This document shows positions 26,151 to 35,402 of a stretch of DNA of 44,166 bases, piece after piece. Both the position numbers and the translations under genes were made by a program. The notes beneath the pieces are model-generated. The model did no database searches, had not been told where the DNA came from, and saw nothing but the letters and a program-made list of their open reading frames with translations. The stretch is from positions 1 to 44,166 of the forward strand of contig CAJIZE010000030.1 of NCBI GenBank assembly GCA_905181855.1, read 5' to 3'. Every line of letters begins with the position of its first letter. Position 1 is the first letter of the stretch. The DNA comes from an uncultured Flavobacteriales bacterium (GTDB lineage Bacteria; Bacteroidota; Bacteroidia; Flavobacteriales_G; Salibacteraceae).

Positions 26151-28523
26151 ATGAAATTAAGTTGGCTTTTCCAATGGATGTTTTTGGTTATGGCTTTTGA
26201 AGTTAACAGCCAAGAACTCTACCAAACCATAAGAGGTGAAGTTTTAGATAAATCGTCAGAATTGCCCTTAATTGGTGCAACTATTCTATTAGCCAACAGT
26301 AATCCAATTAATGGTTCCGTTACAGACCTTAATGGCAATTTTAGGTTCAGCAACATCCCAATAGGAAGACAAGAGATAATTGTTTCCTTTTTGGGTTATG
26401 AAACGGCTCGATTAAACAACATTGATGTAAACTCTAAAAAAGAAATTGTATTAACTATAAAGCTTGAAGAAAAAGCATTTATCGGAAACGAATTTGTTGT
26501 TTCATCGGAAGCTGATAAAAGGCATGCGAACAATAAAATGGCAACGGTGAGTGCTAGAACCTTTTCTGTGGATGAATCAAAAAGATATGCCGGGTCACTT
26601 AACGATGTATCACGGATGGCTCAAAACTATGCAGGGGTTCAAAGCGCGGATGATGCTCGAAACGATTTGGTAATAAGGGGAAACTCATCTATTGGAGTAT
26701 TGTACAGACTCGAAGGGGTTGACATTCCTAACCCCAACCATTTTTCGTTTTTTGGTTCAACTGGTGGCCCTGTTAGTATCTTGAACAACAACTTATTATC
26801 AAACTCTGATTTTTATACTGGGGCATTCCCTGCCGAATTTGGTAATGCAATAGCAGGCGTTTTTGATTTAAAACTAAGAAACGGTAACAACGAAAAAAAT
26901 GAATTCATGGGGCAATTTGGTATCAATGGATTCGAGGCTATGGCTGAAGGCCCGATTAAAAAAAAGCAATCCTCCTTTCTTGTTAATTTAAGGTACAACA
27001 ACCTTGATTTTTATAAAAAATTGGGTGTAAACTTAGGGACTCAAGCGGTTCCAACTTATTTCGATGGTACTTTTAGATTACATTTTACTCACAAAAAGGG
27101 TTATACCGCTTTGTTTGGGTTAGGTGGCAGCAGCTATATTGAATTCTTAGACAGTGAACGAAATGAAGATGAAAGCTTTTTTAACAACGATGCTTCAGAT
27201 TTACTCTACTCCACAACTTTGGCTGCAACGGGTTTAATCCATACTAGATTGATAAAGAACGGCTATGTAAAATTTACCCTTTCGTACAATTATTCAAAGA
27301 ACAATGTATCGGTTGATACTATTAATCCCGGAAGTGTTGAAAGCTTCAGCACCTATAAAAACAACTCTGTTCAAGGAAAGTATTCTGCCTATTTGGTTTA
27401 CAATAAAAAGCTTAGTAAACGCCACCTTTTAAAAGCTGGTGTAATGGCAGACCAACTGTTTTTTAATTTGGATGAGAAGTTTTATGATAACCAATTGAAC
27501 ACTTTTCTTTTCAGACAAAAATTTGATGGCATCACTCAATTGCTTCAGCCTTTCGCCCAATGGAAATTCAAACTTTCTGAAAACTTTGACCTTAATGCGG
27601 GAATCCATTCGTTGTTGTATTTGTTCAACTACACGGGTACTATTGAACCACGAATTGGACTACAATACAAACTAAAAAACACTGATTTACTATCACTAGG
27701 TTATGGCTTGCATGGCCAAGTTGCGCCAAGCTCTATTTATTTTAAGCGGGTAAACAGGCTCAGTGGTTCGTATCCTAATCCTAATAAGAATTTAACCCCC
27801 TACAAAAGCCATCAATTAGTACTTAGTTACGACCATTTTGTAAACACCAAAGTACGAACTAAAGCCGAATTGTATTATCAAAAATTAGTTGATGTTCCGG
27901 TAGGGTTTCGTTCAAGTAGCTACTCGTTGCTGAACCAAGGAGCCGATTTTGGATTTGGGTTTCCTGATACTTTAACAAACGCTGGATTTGGAATGAACTA
28001 TGGATTAGAGTTTACATTAGAGCAGTTTTTAAACAGAGGCTTTTATTATTTGGTAACTACCTCTTTGTTTGAATCAAAGTACCAACCATCGGATGGGAAC
28101 TGGTACAATACAGTTTTTAACACAAACTATTCCGTTAATGTTCTTACTGGTAAAGAGTTTGAGGTTTTTAAAAATAAATCATCCAAACGAAGACATTTAA
28201 TTAATTTCAATGGTCGTTTTGTAACAAATGGTGGGCAACGTTACACGCCAATATTGAAAAACGAAAGTCTTCAAAAGGGAGAAATTGTTACAGATCAATC
28301 CAAGGTCTACCACAACAAATACAAAGATTACATTCGATTAGATTTTAAAATAGGATGGAAGTTTGACGGCCACAAGGTGAGTCAGGAAGTATCATTTGAT
28401 ATTCAAAACGTTACCAACAGAAAAAACATTTTTAACCAAGAGTTTGACCTTAAAACTGGTGAGACCAATACAAGGTATCAATTGGGTAGATTACCGGTAG
28501 TTTTATATCGAATCTATTTTTAG
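26151..28523 (+). CDS. TonB-dependent receptor, CarboxypepD_reg-like type
   Basis: 790 aa outer-membrane receptor. Signal peptide (about 1-20), CarboxypepD_reg-like domain (about 25-105; GEVLDKSSELPLIGATILL), plug (about 110-245; DLVIRGNSSIGVLYRLEGVDIPNPN and FPAEFGNAIAGVFDLKLRNG), then a barrel ending LPVVLYRIYF with a terminal Phe. The canonical plug wording RVEVxRGPxSxLYG is replaced by the FPAEFGNAIAG form seen in a Bacteroidota receptor subgroup of unknown substrate. No SusD-like partner is adjacent, so glycan import of the SusCD kind is unlikely. Convergent with the polyprenyl synthase gene (21-bp gap). Confidence 0.9.
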   Translation: MKLSWLFQWMFLVMAFEVNSQELYQTIRGEVLDKSSELPLIGATILLANSNPINGSVTDLNGNFRFSNIPIGRQEIIVSFLGYETARLNNIDVNSKKEIVLTIKLEEKAFIGNEFVVSSEADKRHANNKMATVSARTFSVDESKRYAGSLNDVSRMAQNYAGVQSADDARNDLVIRGNSSIGVLYRLEGVDIPNPNHFSFFGSTGGPVSILNNNLLSNSDFYTGAFPAEFGNAIAGVFDLKLRNGNNEKNEFMGQFGINGFEAMAEGPIKKKQSSFLVNLRYNNLDFYKKLGVNLGTQAVPTYFDGTFRLHFTHKKGYTALFGLGGSSYIEFLDSERNEDESFFNNDASDLLYSTTLAATGLIHTRLIKNGYVKFTLSYNYSKNNVSVDTINPGSVESFSTYKNNSVQGKYSAYLVYNKKLSKRHLLKAGVMADQLFFNLDEKFYDNQLNTFLFRQKFDGITQLLQPFAQWKFKLSENFDLNAGIHSLLYLFNYTGTIEPRIGLQYKLKNTDLLSLGYGLHGQVAPSSIYFKRVNRLSGSYPNPNKNLTPYKSHQLVLSYDHFVNTKVRTKAELYYQKLVDVPVGFRSSSYSLLNQGADFGFGFPDTLTNAGFGMNYGLEFTLEQFLNRGFYYLVTTSLFESKYQPSDGNWYNTVFNTNYSVNVLTGKEFEVFKNKSSKRRHLINFNGRFVTNGGQRYTPILKNESLQKGEIVTDQSKVYHNKYKDYIRLDFKIGWKFDGHKVSQEVSFDIQNVTNRKNIFNQEFDLKTGETNTRYQLGRLPVVLYRIYF

Positions 28524-28544
28524 ATAATAAAAGGAAGCTAGTAT

Positions 28545-29534
28545 TTATTTGGTTCTACTAACCGTGTATTTAATTAGGTTTTCAAGTGAGTTACGAGCAG
28601 GGTTCTTTTCAAATTCATGTAGAATTGCAATTGCCTCATCAACATACTTATTCATTTCTTTAATTGCGTATTCAATTCCTCCGCTACTAAAAACAAAATC
28701 CATTACTTCCTTTACTTTTTTGCTATTGTTGTGGTGTTTTTTTATGGTATTAATAATTAACCTTCGCTCTGATTTATCAGCTTTATTCAGAGCATAAATT
28801 AGAGGCAATGTTGTTTTCTTTTCTTTTATGTCAACTCCTGTAGCTTTTCCGGTTTTTATACCAAGCCCAAAGTCAAAAAGATCATCCTTAATTTGAAACG
28901 CTATACCTGCCTTTTCCCCAAACAAACGGGCGCGTTCTATTTGATGTTCATTGGCTCCGGTTGATGCAACTCCGCTTGCACAGCATGAGGCTATTAACGC
29001 GGCTGTTTTCATCTTAATAATATCATAATAAACACTCTCGTCGATGTTAAGGGTACGGGTTTTTTCCATTTGTAATAACTCGCCCTCGCTCATCATACGA
29101 ACAGCATTCGATACTATTCCTAAAAGATTAAATTCTTTATTATCTACAGCCAACAAAAGGCCTTTCGATAGTAAATAATCACCTACCAAAACAGCAATTT
29201 TGTTTTTCCAAAGTGCGTTTAGAGAGAAAAATCCCCTTCTATATGCAGCATCATCCACAACATCATCATGCACTAAAGTAGCTGTATGAAGAAGTTCAAT
29301 TAAAGACGCTGCGTTAAAAGTTGAATCGTTTACTTTACCCGTAAGCTTAGCCGAAAGAAAGACAAATAGCGGCCTTAGCTGCTTTCCTTTTCTTTTTATG
29401 ATATAATGTGTGATCCTATCAAGCAGTGCAACACGGCTTTTCATTGATAACCTAAACCTTGGCTCAAAAAGATCCATCTCCTCTACTACAGGAGCTTTTA
29501 TGTCTTTTATGGTAATGTTTTGGTTGTGGGTCAT
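28545..29534 (-). CDS. Polyprenyl diphosphate synthase
   Basis: 329 aa trans-prenyltransferase. First aspartate motif DDVVD (90-94), second DDLFD (217-221), KGKQLRP and the GEKAGIAFQIKDD region are intact. A small residue (Ala85) lies five places before the first motif, which favours long-chain products, such as the menaquinone side chain in this phylum (inference). The ATG overlaps the preceding gene's stop by one base. Last gene of the queA-ispD-rlmN operon; with ispD in the same operon and ispG nearby it links precursor supply to chain elongation. Confidence 0.95.
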   Translation of the reverse strand: MTHNQNITIKDIKAPVVEEMDLFEPRFRLSMKSRVALLDRITHYIIKRKGKQLRPLFVFLSAKLTGKVNDSTFNAASLIELLHTATLVHDDVVDDAAYRRGFFSLNALWKNKIAVLVGDYLLSKGLLLAVDNKEFNLLGIVSNAVRMMSEGELLQMEKTRTLNIDESVYYDIIKMKTAALIASCCASGVASTGANEHQIERARLFGEKAGIAFQIKDDLFDFGLGIKTGKATGVDIKEKKTTLPLIYALNKADKSERRLIINTIKKHHNNSKKVKEVMDFVFSSGGIEYAIKEMNKYVDEAIAILHEFEKNPARNSLENLIKYTVSRTK

Positions 29535-31075
29535 TACTTAACTTTAAGGACGCCAAACCTATAATTTCTTTTGCTTTCGGCGTAAATTAAATAAGTTGAA
29601 TCGTTCACTTTAAAATATTCTTGGTGATTAATCCGTTGCTTTTTATCTAGTTTCACCAGGTATTCACTAAGTACTATGGGTTGCTGTCTTTGAACCTTAG
29701 CCAACATAAGCATCCATTTCATCTTGGCTTCATACACTTTAACCTTTTCACGACTTATTAGTTTATCGTTCTTAGGGTTGTCGTAAAAAAAAGCATAATC
29801 TGCTTTGCCATCGGTTACAACCAAACTTGATAAAACAGGTTCATCGTTTACACTCGCATATTGAGCTTTTTTCAATACTTTATAAGAGTCCATTTTGCCT
29901 TTATCATTGAGCGTAACAAACACTAAATCATTGTAGTAATAATTGTCTTCGCAACTAACAATTCCTGTTCGCGCATCAACATTACATACTTCTCGGTAAA
30001 GATATTGTTCAAGCACTATAGTTGCGCCACTTTCTTTTGGAAGCATTCTCCTGATAACAAGGTTTCTGATTTCTTTGCCTTTTGCAATTTTGTTTGGTGA
30101 TAAAAACCACCCCGCCATATCTTGAGGGTAGTTTGAAACGGCTGTATTTATGATTTCCCTTTTGTCGGTGTTTATACTTATGTAAAACAAACCCGAGGAT
30201 TCTTCTATTGAATTGCCGTCACTTGAAAAAAGGCCTACTACTTGAAGTAAATTTGAATCAACCCTGTAAGCTATATCCGATATTGACTTTTTACCAAGTT
30301 TAAGCTCGTATTCTTTTATTTCATTGGTTTCAAAACCAACCTCTACCAATACATATTTAAAGTTGGGGTCGCCCGTTGTCCACTTTTTAAACTCGTTTGT
30401 AACCTTTATTAAGTGGTATGTATTTAAATCGTTACCTAATTCAATTTGGGATAAATCAAAACCTCTGGATTTAAACGGTAACTCAAAATTATACTCTTTT
30501 AGGCTTTTTAAGTTTCCATTAAATATTTTGAAAATTAATGGCTGTAGTGCACTTTTTTCAAATGGCTCAACCTTAGTTAGAAGTAATTCGGTTTGTTTTT
30601 GATTTACTCTGACTATAAACTCCCCTCGCCGATTGATCGAATTAACCTTCAATGAATCTAGGTAAGTAGGTGTTACTTTTTGATTACCTTCTAGATCATA
30701 GACGATTCCTATTAAGTAGTTTTTAAGTTTCTTTTTATTGAAGGTGTTGTACAGAACAACTAGTTGATCATTAACTACTTCAAATTGCAACAATTGAGTT
30801 TCCTCATATCTAAAGTCTGGTAAATTTAAGTTTATCGGTTCTGATATCTGCAGGTTTTCTAAATCAAATAATTGCAGGTTGTAAGCTGAAGGCGATAATC
30901 TAGTGCTGTTTATTCCAGAAACAATTACACTTTTATTATCAGTGGTTTTTGCAATGTGGTAATGAAACTGTCTCCGAACGGAGTTGTACTCAATATTATT
31001 TGACCAGTTAAATTCAGGTTGTCCCGACAGAAGTAAAGGCAATAACAAACAAAATATTATGCCCCATCTGATCAT
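29534..31075 (-). CDS. Secreted protein of unknown function
   Basis: 513 aa, not recognised. A clear signal peptide (MIRWGIIFCLLLPLLLSGQ) is followed by a long beta-rich sequence without transmembrane segments and with many short hydrophobic and Lys-rich strands, compatible with a beta-propeller-like fold (guess). It has just two cysteines after the signal, close together (VCNVDARTGIVSCED). There is no lipobox and no T9SS tail, so a periplasmic location is likely. Its ATG overlaps the rlmN stop by 4 bases (ATGA) and its stop overlaps the polyprenyl synthase ATG, so it is translationally coupled to both. Confidence 0.75.
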   Translation of the reverse strand: MIRWGIIFCLLLPLLLSGQPEFNWSNNIEYNSVRRQFHYHIAKTTDNKSVIVSGINSTRLSPSAYNLQLFDLENLQISEPINLNLPDFRYEETQLLQFEVVNDQLVVLYNTFNKKKLKNYLIGIVYDLEGNQKVTPTYLDSLKVNSINRRGEFIVRVNQKQTELLLTKVEPFEKSALQPLIFKIFNGNLKSLKEYNFELPFKSRGFDLSQIELGNDLNTYHLIKVTNEFKKWTTGDPNFKYVLVEVGFETNEIKEYELKLGKKSISDIAYRVDSNLLQVVGLFSSDGNSIEESSGLFYISINTDKREIINTAVSNYPQDMAGWFLSPNKIAKGKEIRNLVIRRMLPKESGATIVLEQYLYREVCNVDARTGIVSCEDNYYYNDLVFVTLNDKGKMDSYKVLKKAQYASVNDEPVLSSLVVTDGKADYAFFYDNPKNDKLISREKVKVYEAKMKWMLMLAKVQRQQPIVLSEYLVKLDKKQRINHQEYFKVNDSTYLIYAESKRNYRFGVLKVK

Positions 31076-32118
31076 TTAAAAGCACTGTTTTTATTTGCCA
31101 ATTGACCACAAGCAGCATCAATATCTTTTCCTCTACTTCGTCTTATTTTAGCTACTACTCCATGGCTTAAAAGGTAACTACAGAAAGCATCAACTTTGTC
31201 TGCCGTTGCTTTTTGAAACCTTCCGTCATCGATAGCGTTGTATTCAATAATGTTAACTTTTGAAGGCACTTTTCTACAATAGGCTACGAGTTCTTTTGCA
31301 TCTTCTATCGAATCGTTGAAGTCTTTAAAAATAATGTACTCAAAAGTGATTGTTAAACCAGTTCTTTCATAATAGTAATTCAATGAATCTAAGAGTACCG
31401 CCAATGTGTTTGTGTCATTAATTGGCATTATTTCTGAGCGTTTTTCATCATTCGCTGCATGCAATGATATAGCAAGATTAAACTTGGCGTTATCATCACC
31501 AAGCTTTTCAATCATTTTCGCGATTCCCGCTGTAGAAACAGTTATTCTCTTGGGACTCATGTTTAAGCCTTGCTTTGAAGAAATTAAATCCGTTGAACGC
31601 ATCATCTCTTTGTAGTTAAGCAATGGCTCACCCATACCCATATACACGATGTTAGTTAATGACCTTTTAAACTGTTTATCAGCTTGTTTGGTTATTGCCA
31701 CAACCTGATCAAATATTTCAGAAGCTTCAAGGTTTCTTAATCTTTTTAGCTTACCTGTACCACAAAAAGAACACGTTAAACTACAACCTACTTGACTCGA
31801 AATACAAGCTGTAATTCTTTTATCTGTTGGTATAAGAACGCCTTCTACCACTTTTCCATCATAGGTCTTAAAGGCCGATTTTATAGTTCCATCAGTGCTT
31901 TTTTGCTCGTCGGCTACTGTAACTTTATTAAAGCTATAGTTAGATTTTAGATGGTTACGAAGCTTTAACGGAATGTTCAACATCTCGTCATAAGTAGATA
32001 CTTGTTTTTGCCACAACCATTCGTAAACCTGCTTAGCACGAAAAGGTTTTTCTGCCTGATCAATTATTAGTTGTTTTAATTCTTCTAAAGAAAATGAGCG
32101 AATGTCTTTATCAAGCAT
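31072..32118 (-). CDS. rlmN: 23S rRNA/tRNA adenine-C2 methyltransferase RlmN
   Basis: 348 aa radical-SAM enzyme that methylates C2 of A2503 in 23S rRNA and of A37 in some tRNAs. The 4Fe-4S motif CSLTCSFC gives C112, C116 and C119. YMGMGEPLLNY and SLHAANDEKR are RlmN signatures; the C-terminal Cys in AACGQL is the expected methyl-accepting residue. Length is normal. It lies downstream of queA and ispD, 54 nt after the ispD stop's far side, and overlaps the next gene. Confidence 0.96.
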   Translation of the reverse strand: MLDKDIRSFSLEELKQLIIDQAEKPFRAKQVYEWLWQKQVSTYDEMLNIPLKLRNHLKSNYSFNKVTVADEQKSTDGTIKSAFKTYDGKVVEGVLIPTDKRITACISSQVGCSLTCSFCGTGKLKRLRNLEASEIFDQVVAITKQADKQFKRSLTNIVYMGMGEPLLNYKEMMRSTDLISSKQGLNMSPKRITVSTAGIAKMIEKLGDDNAKFNLAISLHAANDEKRSEIMPINDTNTLAVLLDSLNYYYERTGLTITFEYIIFKDFNDSIEDAKELVAYCRKVPSKVNIIEYNAIDDGRFQKATADKVDAFCSYLLSHGVVAKIRRSRGKDIDAACGQLANKNSAFK

Positions 32119-32172
32119 GTGGTAAAAGTAAAGGTAAAATAAATGGTTTAATTTGAAAGATATAACTCTGAT

Positions 32173-32838
32173 CTAATGATCTAAAAGAGATTCCGCAATT
32201 TTTAAATCCTCAGGCGTAGTGAGTTTAATGTTTTCGCGGTTTCCGTCAACTAAGTTAATTTGATAACCTGCGTGTTCAAAAACAGAAGCATCATCAGTAA
32301 ACGCTTCTTGGTATTCGGTATTAAATGCTTCTTTTATTAAATCAGCTTTAAAACATTGTGGCGTTTGAATTATTCTTAAAGAGCCTCTATCAATTGACCT
32401 ATTACTTTTCGAGTCGACCCAACGCATAGAATCGTTTGGTGATATAACTGGAATTGCGTTACCAAGAGTCTTTGCTTTTGAATACGTTTCTTTAAGTGTA
32501 TTTACCGATACTAATGGCCGCACTGAGTCGTGAATACCTACAATACCCTGATTCTCCAATTTTTCTAATCCGTTCTTTACAGAATGAAATCTTGTGGTTC
32601 CACCTTGCACTATGGAAATAGGGTGATTAAATTGATGCTCCGCAACAATTTTTTGAAACCTAGATTCTTCTCCTTTAGGTAAAACAACAACAATGTTTAT
32701 TGAGTCATCAAACTCAATGAACTTTTCTAAAGTATGAAGTATAATTGGTTTCCCTAGTAAATGTAAAAATTGCTTTGGGGTTTCAGAGCCCATTCTTGAA
32801 CCCGAACCTCCTGCAACAACAATTACCCAGTTTTGCAC
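32173..32838 (-). CDS. ispD: 2-C-methyl-D-erythritol 4-phosphate cytidylyltransferase
   Basis: 221 aa. Transfers CMP from CTP to MEP, the third step of the MEP pathway. The CTP loop is VVAGGSGSRMGSETPKQF (7-24); later motifs are GIHDSVRPLV and QTPQCF, with TDDASVFE in the C-terminal third. Normal length, not fused to ispF. It starts with GTG (32836-32838), 4 nt after the queA stop, so it depends on the queA transcript. Confidence 0.96.
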   Translation of the reverse strand: MQNWVIVVAGGSGSRMGSETPKQFLHLLGKPIILHTLEKFIEFDDSINIVVVLPKGEESRFQKIVAEHQFNHPISIVQGGTTRFHSVKNGLEKLENQGIVGIHDSVRPLVSVNTLKETYSKAKTLGNAIPVISPNDSMRWVDSKSNRSIDRGSLRIIQTPQCFKADLIKEAFNTEYQEAFTDDASVFEHAGYQINLVDGNRENIKLTTPEDLKIAESLLDH

Positions 32839-32842
32839 AACT

Positions 32843-33895
32843 TTAGTCTATAATCAACATGGCATCGCCATACGCAAAGAACCTGTACTTTTCTTTGATA
32901 GCAACTTTGTATGCGTGCATTACATAGTCATAATCCCCAAAAGCACTAACCATCATCAATAAGGTAGATTCAGGTGTGTGGAAATTAGTAATCATGCTAT
33001 TTGCTACTCTAAAATCATGTGGAGGAAAAAGAAATTTATTAGACCAACCTTCGTATGGCTTCAAAAACCCATCAGTTGAAACCGACGATTCAATTGCTCT
33101 CATAGTTGTAGTTCCTACTGAACAAATGTTTTTCTTCTTTTTCTTGGCGCTGTTAACCATATCAACACAATGCTGGTTGATGTACATTTCTTCGCTATCC
33201 ATCTTATGTTTAGTAAGATCTTCAACTTCAACTGGTCTAAAAGTCCCTAAACCAATATGGGCCGTTACTGTCGCAAAGTCAATTCCTTTGAGCTCCAATC
33301 GTTTCATTATGTTTTTAGACATATGTAAGCCTGCGGTTGGAGCAGCTACTGCACCTATTTTCGACGCATAAACAGTTTGGAACCTTTGTTCGTCTTCTTC
33401 TTCAACTTCACGGGTAATGTATTTAGGAAGAGGAGTTTCTCCAAGGGTATTTAAAGCTTCTTTAAACTCTTCGTATGGACCATCAAATAAAAATCTTAAT
33501 GTTCTACCTCTTGAAGTAGTGTTATCAATAACTTCAGCTACTAATAAATCATCATCTCCAAAATACAGTTTGTTTCCAATTCTAATTTTTCGAGCAGGAT
33601 CAACAAGAACATCCCAAAGTCTGCTTTCTTTATTAAGCTCTCTTAATAAGAATACTTCAATTTTAGCCCCTGTTTTTTCTTTGTTTCCATACATTCTGGC
33701 TCTAAATACTTTAGTGTCATTTAAAACCATAACATCTCCGTCATCAAAATAATCTAAAACATCGCTAAACATTTTATGTTCGATTTTACCAGTTTTACGG
33801 TGTAAAACCATTAATCTACAATCATCTCTATGCTCTGTTGGATATTGCGCTACTAAATCTTGAGGTAAATTGAAGCGAAATTGTGATAACTTCAT
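32843..33895 (-). CDS. queA: tRNA ribosyltransferase-isomerase QueA
   Basis: 350 aa. Uses S-adenosylmethionine to build epoxyqueuosine at position 34 of GUN-anticodon tRNAs. Recognisable stretches: [15 protein letters not shown] at the N-terminus, [43 protein letters not shown] and [19 protein letters not shown]. Length is normal. First gene of a five-gene leftward operon; a TAAATTTG -7 motif lies upstream. Confidence 0.97.
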   Translation of the reverse strand: MKLSQFRFNLPQDLVAQYPTEHRDDCRLMVLHRKTGKIEHKMFSDVLDYFDDGDVMVLNDTKVFRARMYGNKEKTGAKIEVFLLRELNKESRLWDVLVDPARKIRIGNKLYFGDDDLLVAEVIDNTTSRGRTLRFLFDGPYEEFKEALNTLGETPLPKYITREVEEEDEQRFQTVYASKIGAVAAPTAGLHMSKNIMKRLELKGIDFATVTAHIGLGTFRPVEVEDLTKHKMDSEEMYINQHCVDMVNSAKKKKKNICSVGTTTMRAIESSVSTDGFLKPYEGWSNKFLFPPHDFRVANSMITNFHTPESTLLMMVSAFGDYDYVMHAYKVAIKEKYRFFAYGDAMLIID

Positions 33896-33928
33896 ATAAG
33901 TGCGTACTTAGGGTTAAAATTAGGGCTG

Positions 33929-33936
33929 CAAATTTA
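33929..33936 (-). promoter_or_regulatory. TAnnTTTG -7 element for the queA operon
   Basis: The minus strand reads TAAATTTG, ending 33 nt before the queA ATG. It overlaps a perfect palindrome AATTTAAATT (33931-33940). Confidence 0.45.
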
Positions 33937-33942
33937 AATTAA

Positions 33943-34056
33943 TTGGCTTCTAAAAAAAGTTTTAATCTCGTTATTTTAAAGACCAACAAAAGGATTGGCG
34001 GTTTTATACTGATTATTTTTGGATTAGTTGTAACACTTGCTTTGACCTTTCCCTAA
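33943..34056 (+). CDS. Possible 37-aa single-pass membrane peptide
   Basis: A TTG at 33943-33945 opens a 37-codon frame ending TAA at 34054-34056. The peptide begins MASKKSFNLVILKTNKRIGG (Lys/Arg-rich) and ends with a strongly hydrophobic stretch, FILIIFGLVVTLALTFP, a textbook small membrane protein with the basic side facing in. It occupies the gap between queA and phoH on the opposite strand to both and stops 5 bp before the phoH stop. No family recognised; no clear promoter. TTG starts are frequent in this window, which makes this one acceptable. Confidence 0.45.
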   Translation: MASKKSFNLVILKTNKRIGGFILIIFGLVVTLALTFP

Positions 34057-34061
34057 CTGAT

Positions 34062-35402
34062 TTACAACAAGTCATTCGCCAAGTTAGCCAACTCGCTGCG
34101 CTCTCCTTTTTCAAGGGTAACGTGAGCAAATAATTTATTTCCTTTAATGCGATCAATTAAATAACTCAATCCGTTTGATTGTGAATCAAGATATGGCGTG
34201 TCAATCTGGTTTACATCTCCAGTAAATATCAATTTACAGTTTTCGCCGGCTCTAGTTATAATCGTTTTAACCTCATGTGGGGTAAGGTTTTGGGCCTCAT
34301 CTACAATAAAAATAACGTTACTTAAACTTCTACCTCTTATATACGCCAATGGGGTTACCAAAAGCTTTTCTGCTTGCACCATTTCATCAATTCTTTTAAA
34401 GTTTTTATCGGCTTCGTGAAATTGATTTTTAATGAATTTCAGGTTGTCCCAAAGAGGCTCCATGTAAGGGTTCAACTTTGATTTTATGTCACCAGGTAAA
34501 AAGCCAATATCTTTGTTGCTTAGGGGCACTATTGGTCTTGCCAAGTAAATTTGCTTAAAATGACGCCGTTGTTCAATGGCTCCTGCCAAAGCAATTAAAG
34601 TTTTACCCGTTCCGGCAACACCTTGTAAGCTCACCAATTTAATTTCAGGCCTTAGAATAGCATGTAAAGCAAAGGTTTGTTCTGCATTTCGAGGCATTAT
34701 GCCATAAGTTGGAGTTTTCTCTACCCTCTCTATAGTTTCGTCTCTCGGGTTAAAATAAGCTAAGGTTGAACTTTTACCATTTCGAAGAATGAAATAATTG
34801 TTATCCATAGGCTTTTTAGCCATTATTTCCTGATAAGGAACACTTCCTTCTTCAAATACTTTGTTGATGATTTCAGATGGAACATTTTCCACCAAATGTT
34901 TGCCGGAAAAAAGATCGTTTAGGTCTTTTACCTTGCCTGTTTCATAATCCTCAGCCCAAACATTAAGCGCTTTTGCTTTCAACCTTAGGTTGATGTCTTT
35001 AGTAACAAGAATGATTTTACTTTTCGGGAAATCTTCTTGTAATTTAATGGCGGCATTTAGTATGTGATGATCGGCCTTGTCGTCATGGAAAATGCGGGTA
35101 GCACTAACACCATTGTGAGGTGTAGGATCCATGATCACTTTAAACTTCCCTTTGTTGTTTCCTTCTAACGGAATCCAATCCTGAATAGTAAACTTACCAG
35201 AAAGTCTGTCCAAGAATCGTATAAACTCACGAGCTTCGAAATTCTTGGTGTCGTTGCCTTTTTTGAAATTATCAAGTTCTTCAAGAACGGTAATCGGAAT
35301 TCCGATGTAGTTTTCTTCAAAATTGTTAATGGCGTTGTGATCATATAGAATCACAGAAGTATCGAGAACAAATATTTTGGCAGGTGCTTTTTCTTTAGGC
35401 AT
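34062..35402 (-). CDS. PIN-PhoH fusion ATPase (PhoH2-type)
   Basis: 446 aa. The N-terminal PIN ribonuclease domain (about 9-150) begins KIFVLDTSVILYD, with acidic residues D14, E42 and D136 in the expected places. The C-terminal PhoH ATPase (about 240-440) has Walker A GVAGTGKT (261-268) and Walker B VIFIVDEAQNL, then FTGDVNQID. PIN-PhoH proteins are described as RNA helicase/ribonucleases, sometimes with toxin-like action; here no antitoxin gene is beside it, so a housekeeping role is more likely. The start overlaps the end of the Nudix gene by 8 bp, giving translational coupling. Confidence 0.93.
   Translation of the reverse strand: MPKEKAPAKIFVLDTSVILYDHNAINNFEENYIGIPITVLEELDNFKKGNDTKNFEAREFIRFLDRLSGKFTIQDWIPLEGNNKGKFKVIMDPTPHNGVSATRIFHDDKADHHILNAAIKLQEDFPKSKIILVTKDINLRLKAKALNVWAEDYETGKVKDLNDLFSGKHLVENVPSEIINKVFEEGSVPYQEIMAKKPMDNNYFILRNGKSSTLAYFNPRDETIERVEKTPTYGIMPRNAEQTFALHAILRPEIKLVSLQGVAGTGKTLIALAGAIEQRRHFKQIYLARPIVPLSNKDIGFLPGDIKSKLNPYMEPLWDNLKFIKNQFHEADKNFKRIDEMVQAEKLLVTPLAYIRGRSLSNVIFIVDEAQNLTPHEVKTIITRAGENCKLIFTGDVNQIDTPYLDSQSNGLSYLIDRIKGNKLFAHVTLEKGERSELANLANDLL

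Noticed and set aside
26151-28523. Possible SusC-like glycan importer
   Set aside because: It is shorter than SusC and no SusD-like lipoprotein gene lies beside it.
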